Notes under the pieces: generated by a model | Database searches by the model: none | Told to the model about the DNA's origin: nothing | The model's input: the letters and a program-made list of their open reading frames with translations, nothing else | Assembly: GCF_030406405.1 (NCBI RefSeq) | Contig: NZ_JAUEPL010000036.1 | Span: forward strand, 1-64,000 | Direction: 5' to 3' | DNA: 64,000 nt | DNA from: Streptomyces ficellus | Lineage (GTDB): Bacteria; Actinomycetota; Actinomycetes; Streptomycetales; Streptomycetaceae | Position numbers and translations under genes: made by a program | In this document: positions 58,234 to 64,000 of the stretch, in pieces | Position numbering within the stretch: position 1 is the first letter of the stretch | Layout: each line of letters starts with the position of its first letter

Positions 58234-59643
58234 TTACCGCTGGTCAGGGCGTGTCATACGGAGTACGTCAAGGGCCTCGTCGAGCTGCTGGAGCGTCAGG
58301 TCCCCCCGCTCGACGTACCCGGATGCGAGGACGACCTCGCGGATCGTCCTGCGCTCGGCGAGCGACTTCTTGGCGACCTTCGCGGCCTCCTCGTACCCGA
58401 TGTACTTGTTGAGGGGGGTGACGACGGACGGCGACGACTCGGCGTACTCACGCGCGCGCTCGACATTGGCGGTGATGCCGTCGACCGTGCGGTCGGCCAG
58501 CAGGCGCGAGGCGTTGGCCAGCAGCCGGATGGACTCCAGCAGGTTCTTGGCCATGACCGGGAGCATCACGTTCAGCTCGAAGTTCCCGGCGGCGCCGGCC
58601 GCCGCGACCGTGGCGTCGTTTCCGGTCACCTGCGCGGCGACCATCAGGACGGCCTCCGGGATGACCGGGTTGACCTTGCCGGGCATGATCGACGAACCCG
58701 GCTGGAGGTCGGGGAGGTTGATCTCGGCCAGTCCGGTGCGCGGCCCGGACGCCATCCAGCGCAGGTCGTTGGCGATCTTGGTGAGGGATACGGCGATCGT
58801 ACGGAGCTGTCCGGAGGTCTCGACGAGCCCGTCGCGCGCGCCCTGCGCCTCGAAGTGGTCGCGCGCCTCGGTCAGCGGCAGCCCGGTGGTGCGGGCGACC
58901 TCGGCGATGACGGCGGCGGAGAAGCCGGGCGGGGTGTTGATGCCGGTGCCGACCGCCGTACCGCCCAGCGGCAGCTCGGCGAGGCGCGGCAGCGAGGCGT
59001 GCAGCCGTTCGGCGCCGTACCGGACCTGCGCGGCGTACCCGCCGAACTCCTGACCGAGGGTCACCGGTGTCGCGTCCATCAGATGCGTACGACCGGACTT
59101 GACGACGTCCGCGAATTCGGCTGATTTCCGCCCCAAGGCGGTGGCCAGATGTTCGAGGGCCGGGATGAGGTCGCCGGTGACGGCGGCGGTGGCGGCGATG
59201 TGGATGGAGGAGGGGAAGACGTCGTTGGACGACTGGGACGCGTTGACGTGGTCGTTGGGGTGAACGGCGTCCGGGCGGCCGAGCCGCTCGCCGGCGAGGG
59301 TGGCGAGCACCTCGTTCATGTTCATGTTGGAGGACGTGCCGGAGCCGGTCTGGAAGACGTCCACCGGGAAGTGCTCGTCCCAGCGGCCCTCGGCGACCTC
59401 GGCGGCGGCCTCCTGGATGGCGCCGGCGACGTCCTCGTCGAGGACGCCCAGCTCCGCGTTGACCTTGGCGGCGGCGGCCTTGATGCGGGCGAGGGCCTCG
59501 ATGTGGGCGCGCTCCAGGCGCTGTCCGGAGATGGGGAAGTTCTCCACCGCCCGCTGGGTCTGGGCCCGCCACTTGGCGTGGGCGGGGACCCGCACCTCAC
59601 CCATGGAGTCGTGCTCGATCCGGTAGTCCGGCTCATCGCTCAT
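58234..59643 (-). CDS. fumC: Fumarate hydratase class II
   Basis: The 469-residue fumarase/aspartase superfamily enzyme has THLMDATPVTLGQEF, TAVGTGINTPPGF and the signature GSSIMPGKVNP (about residues 315-325), whose Ser is catalytic. It interconverts fumarate and malate without iron, unlike the class I enzyme encoded 1.7 kb away. The ATG at 59643 has AGGAGG 8 bases upstream. The two fumarases flank a secreted esterase gene. Oxygen-tolerant class II may serve when iron-sulfur enzymes are damaged. Confidence 0.96.
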   Translation of the reverse strand: MSDEPDYRIEHDSMGEVRVPAHAKWRAQTQRAVENFPISGQRLERAHIEALARIKAAAAKVNAELGVLDEDVAGAIQEAAAEVAEGRWDEHFPVDVFQTGSGTSSNMNMNEVLATLAGERLGRPDAVHPNDHVNASQSSNDVFPSSIHIAATAAVTGDLIPALEHLATALGRKSAEFADVVKSGRTHLMDATPVTLGQEFGGYAAQVRYGAERLHASLPRLAELPLGGTAVGTGINTPPGFSAAVIAEVARTTGLPLTEARDHFEAQGARDGLVETSGQLRTIAVSLTKIANDLRWMASGPRTGLAEINLPDLQPGSSIMPGKVNPVIPEAVLMVAAQVTGNDATVAAAGAAGNFELNVMLPVMAKNLLESIRLLANASRLLADRTVDGITANVERAREYAESSPSVVTPLNKYIGYEEAAKVAKKSLAERRTIREVVLASGYVERGDLTLQQLDEALDVLRMTRPDQR

Positions 59644-59749
59644 CGTCGTCAACCTCCTGAAAAAGGTGAGCACTTGTCTTGTTCCGCGTATTCCCAACAC
59701 GCCTACCGGCCAGTAAAAACCGTGGGTAACCCCACTTCCAGGAGGCGCA

Positions 59750-61279
59750 ATGACGCGCACCAGAACCAGGTGGCGAGGACCCGTCGCGGCCGCGACCGCG
59801 TTCGCCGCGGCGCTCGCCGGGCTGACGGCCGCCACGTCACCCGCGAACGCGGCTGCCGAAACTACGCGTACAACCACATCCGTACCACTCTCTCCCGAAC
59901 TGGAGCGAATCCGCGCGGCCGAGGCCACGGCGCTGTACGGCAGTCCCGCCGAGCGGCCGCTCGCCGAGCGCAAGACCGGCCTGATCTCGCTCGGCGACAG
60001 CGAGATATCCGGCGAGGGCGTCGGTACGTACGAGCCTCCCACCAACGGCCCCGACAACTGGTGCCACCGCTCGCCCGACGCCGCCATCCACCGCACCGGC
60101 ATCCCCGCCGACGTCACCTACAACGTCTCCTGCTCCGGCGCTTCCACGGGCAACATCCGCATCGGCGGCAGCAAGCAGTACGCCGACGAGCTCGTCCAGA
60201 GCGACAACCTCGCCATCAAGGCCCGCAACACCCGTATCAGGATGGTGCTGCTGGTGGCCGGCGCCAACGACGATCTCCAGTTCGGGCCGGTGATGACCGA
60301 CTGCGTCACCCGCTACCTGACCTTCCAGGGCCCGTGCGAGCCCAAGTACGCCCCCGGCTGGCAGGCCCGCGTCGACGGCCTCGTCCCCAAGGTCGAGCAG
60401 ACCGTCCGCGACCTGCGCACCGTGATGCGCGACGCCGGGTACGCCGACGGCGACTACAAGCTGGTCGTCATGGGTTACCCGAGCCCGATCGGCCCCGACT
60501 TCCCGGACAATCCCGACTTCCCCGGCAAGGTCGCCTGCGGCGGCCTCGGGTACGACTCCGACACCGTCTGGGGCCGCAACACCGCCGTACCCGCCTTCGA
60601 GCGCGGCATGCGGCGGGCGGCGGCCAGCACCGGCGCCGTGTACCTGGACAACTCCCGGCTGTTCCACGGCCACGAGGTCTGCATGGACAGCGCGTGGGCG
60701 CGCGGGCTCTACATCGACCTGTCCAAGCCCGGTATGCCGGACGAGAACTCCGTCCGCCAGTCCTTCCACCCCAACGGCGCCGGCCACGCCGCCTTCGCCT
60801 CCTGCCTGACCCAGCTCTACAACGCGGGCGTACGCGAGGCGAGTTGCGCCGACCCGGCGTCCACGGGCAGGCCGGTGCTGCTGCCGGGCGCGTGGGACGA
60901 CCTCTTCAGGCCGCTGCGCAACGAGGCCACCGGCACGTGCCTCGACGTCCCGGCGTCGGTCACGCGCAACGGCACGGCGGTCGGCGGCTGGGACTGCCAC
61001 GGGGGCCGCAACCAGAACTGGTGGTACGACGCCGCCCACCAGTCCGTCCGGACCGAGCTCACCCACGACCGCTGCCTGGACGTCCCCGGCGCCTCCTACC
61101 AGACGGGCAAGGCCCTGATCCTCTGGAACTGCTCGGGCGCCGCCAACCAGCGGTTCGTACGCCAGGGCGCGACGCTCCGCCCGGCCGCGGCCACGTCGCT
61201 GTGCCTGACGCTGGGCGCGGCGAAGGACCCGCTGCGGCTCCAGCCGTGCGACGGCTCGGCGGGCCAGCGCTTCGCCTGA
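59750..61279 (+). CDS. Secreted SGNH/GDSL esterase with ricin-B lectin domain
   Basis: The 509-residue secreted protein has a signal peptide (ATAFAAALAGLTAATSPANA) and then an SGNH hydrolase domain with nucleophile Ser84 in ISLGDSEISGEG, the Asn-containing block VAGANDD, and the His in QSFHPNGAGHAAF (about residue 340). A ricin-B trefoil (about 385-505) with QNWW/NQRFV-type QxW motifs binds carbohydrate. It should de-esterify polysaccharide or lipid outside the cell. GGAGG lies 8 bases before the ATG. It is divergent from fumC and converges on the class I fumarase gene. Confidence 0.9.
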   Translation: MTRTRTRWRGPVAAATAFAAALAGLTAATSPANAAAETTRTTTSVPLSPELERIRAAEATALYGSPAERPLAERKTGLISLGDSEISGEGVGTYEPPTNGPDNWCHRSPDAAIHRTGIPADVTYNVSCSGASTGNIRIGGSKQYADELVQSDNLAIKARNTRIRMVLLVAGANDDLQFGPVMTDCVTRYLTFQGPCEPKYAPGWQARVDGLVPKVEQTVRDLRTVMRDAGYADGDYKLVVMGYPSPIGPDFPDNPDFPGKVACGGLGYDSDTVWGRNTAVPAFERGMRRAAASTGAVYLDNSRLFHGHEVCMDSAWARGLYIDLSKPGMPDENSVRQSFHPNGAGHAAFASCLTQLYNAGVREASCADPASTGRPVLLPGAWDDLFRPLRNEATGTCLDVPASVTRNGTAVGGWDCHGGRNQNWWYDAAHQSVRTELTHDRCLDVPGASYQTGKALILWNCSGAANQRFVRQGATLRPAAATSLCLTLGAAKDPLRLQPCDGSAGQRFA

Positions 61280-61287
61280 CACGCGCG

Positions 61288-61320
61288 CGGGCCCGGCCAC
61301 CGTGACGGCGGCCGGGCCCG
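61288..61320. terminator. Bidirectional terminator, esterase / class I fumarase
   Basis: An 11-bp perfect stem (CGGGCCCGGCC, 61288-61298, with 61310-61320) closes an 11-base loop between convergent stops. Confidence 0.85.
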
Positions 61321-61332
61321 TAACCACCCGTC

Positions 61333-63033
<1,701 letters not shown>

Positions 63034-63181
63034 TCCTCACTCGGCGGACAGCGGCGCCGCCTCCATTGGCGGCGCGCTCACAAGCGTAGAACGCCCTGAC
63101 CGGCCCGAACCTGTGAGGTAAGGCTCAGTTCCCGGCGCCCGTACGCCAACGCGGCGGGGTGACGCCGTCGCGCCCCCTGGT

Positions 63182-63207
63182 CGCGATCTATCGCGTTTCG
63201 CTACGCT
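63182..63207 (+). promoter_or_regulatory. Promoter with CGCGAT/ATCGCG palindrome before the DUF1707 gene
   Basis: CGCGAT-CT-ATCGCG (63182-63195) lies where a -35 region is expected. TACGCT (63202-63207) is a good -10 hexamer only 7 bases before the GTG, so the transcript is probably leaderless. Confidence 0.55.
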
Positions 63208-63213
63208 GAATCC

Positions 63214-63873
63214 GTGGACCTCGAAAAGCAGCCGCAGCAGCCGACCCCGCCCGCCGCAGCCATGCGGGCCTCGGACGCGGACCGGGACCGGATCGCGGAC
63301 ATCCTCCGGGAGGCCCTGGCCGAGGGGCGGATCGACGCCGAGGAGCACGCGGAACGGATCGACGCCGTCTACCGCGCCAAGACCGTCGGCGAGCTCGAAC
63401 CCGTCGTACGGGACCTGCCCGCCACCCGCCCCGCCGGTGAGCCGGCGCCGCGGCGGTACACCTACGGGCCGGACGAGCCCGGCGGCCCCACCGACAAGCT
63501 GGTCGCCGTCTTCTCCAGCTCGACCCGCAGGGGCCGCTGGCGCATCGGGCGGCGCACCACCGCCTTCTCGCTCTTCGGCAGCGTCGAGATCGACCTCACC
63601 GAGGCCCTCTTCACACAGCGCCTGACCACCATCAACGCGACGTCCGTCTTCGGCAGCGTCGAGGTCCGCGTGCCCGAGAACATCACGCTGCGCGGCAGCG
63701 GCAGCGGCGTCTTCGGCAACTTCGAGGTGGTCAACCTGGAGGCCACCGACCCCGAGGCCCCGGTCGTCGTCATCAACGGCTACGCGGTCTTCGGCAACGT
63801 CGAGGCGAGGCCGAAGCGGGGCAAGCGCATCGCCGACCTCCACGGCAAACTCCGTCACCACCTTGGGCATTGA
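63214..63873 (+). CDS. DUF1707 / LiaF-like C-terminal domain protein
   Basis: The 219-residue soluble protein begins with a DUF1707 segment (AAMRASDADRDRIADILREA then AEGRIDAEEHAERI), a helical SHOCT-like motif found in many actinobacterial proteins. The C-terminal half repeats a beta-helix unit (FSLFGSVEIDLTEA, SVFGSVEVRVPEN, VFGNFEVVNLE, AVFGNVEARPK) as in the cell-wall-stress LiaF C-terminal domain. There is no transmembrane helix. A role in envelope stress signalling is suggested by family, not shown. GTG 63214 fits a leaderless mRNA. The 127 bp after the gene show nothing I can assign. Confidence 0.8.
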   Translation: MDLEKQPQQPTPPAAAMRASDADRDRIADILREALAEGRIDAEEHAERIDAVYRAKTVGELEPVVRDLPATRPAGEPAPRRYTYGPDEPGGPTDKLVAVFSSSTRRGRWRIGRRTTAFSLFGSVEIDLTEALFTQRLTTINATSVFGSVEVRVPENITLRGSGSGVFGNFEVVNLEATDPEAPVVVINGYAVFGNVEARPKRGKRIADLHGKLRHHLGH

Positions 63874-64000
63874 GGACTCACGGCTGATTCGGGACCGCCG
63901 GCGTTCCGCCCCTTGGACCCGAGCGCCACGCAGTGCATAGGCGCGCGCACAGCGGGTAGGGCTTGCTGCATCGTCTCTCGCTCGCGAAGCCGTCGTCAGG

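Overview
The window is very GC-rich actinobacterial DNA. Gene content and style point to Streptomyces: GTG starts, secreted chitinase and carboxypeptidase, a SpoIIE-type phosphatase fused to an anti-sigma-like ATPase, a galactose oxidase-like radical enzyme, and divergent ahpC/oxyR. It reads as chromosomal core rather than a mobile island. I see no transposase, integrase, tRNA, rRNA or CRISPR array.

Layout. 1-4.2 kb: end of a membrane glycosyltransferase, a GT2-GtrA glycosyltransferase and a secreted galactose oxidase-like protein, translationally coupled. 4.2-7.6 kb: TetR regulator, hemolysin III-like protein, PEP carboxykinase. 7.8-11.8 kb: small conserved protein, alanine aminotransferase, SDR, a 390-bp imperfect palindrome, secreted serine protease. 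11.8-17.4 kb: lipid-linked mannosyltransferase, then a D-amino-acid locus (D-aminoacylase-like, PLP deaminase, IclR) with a wrecked sugar kinase in front of iclR. 17.4-22.5 kb: M14 carboxypeptidase, non-canonical Nramp transporter, a frameshifted small gene, and a GH18 chitinase with chitinase-type direct repeats. 22.7-34.2 kb: a tad/flp pilus cluster (cpaB, cpaE, two tadE-like genes, tadA, tadB, tadC, a sensor kinase/regulator pair, Flp pilin, TadG-like protein, lipoprotein, OmpA-like protein). 34.4-38.1 kb: a predicted nuclease toxin carrying a pilin-like segment, an Imm52-like immunity gene and a coupled unknown gene. 38.1-44.9 kb: PIG-V-like mannosyltransferase, DUF192, prepilin peptidase, cupin, DUF2079 protein, a candidate 6C small RNA, aldo/keto reductase, isoprenyl transferase. 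45-49 kb: PhoH-like ATPase, a lytic transglycosylase with a long structured leader, AI-2E-family permease. 49-52.6 kb: ahpD, ahpC, oxyR, SPFH protein and a small ribbon-helix-helix-like protein. 52.8-64 kb: class A PBP, SpoIIE phosphatase, DUF402 protein, class II fumarase, secreted SGNH esterase, class I fumarase, DUF1707 protein.

How it fits together. The tad block should make a Flp pilus or Tad secretion apparatus: ATPase TadA, platform TadB/TadC, localiser CpaE, CpaB, pseudopilins, pilin, and a peptidase about 7 kb downstream. The most interesting feature is the protein at 34469-36769. It has a class III prepilin-type segment like those of the neighbouring pilins, a repetitive linker, a pretoxin region and a C-terminal Tox-REase-5-like nuclease, followed by its immunity gene. 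This suggests a polymorphic toxin placed in the membrane or exported through the Tad machinery. That link is inference; the sequence features are directly visible.

No searches or folding programs were run. Family names come from recognised motifs, and hairpins were found by eye.
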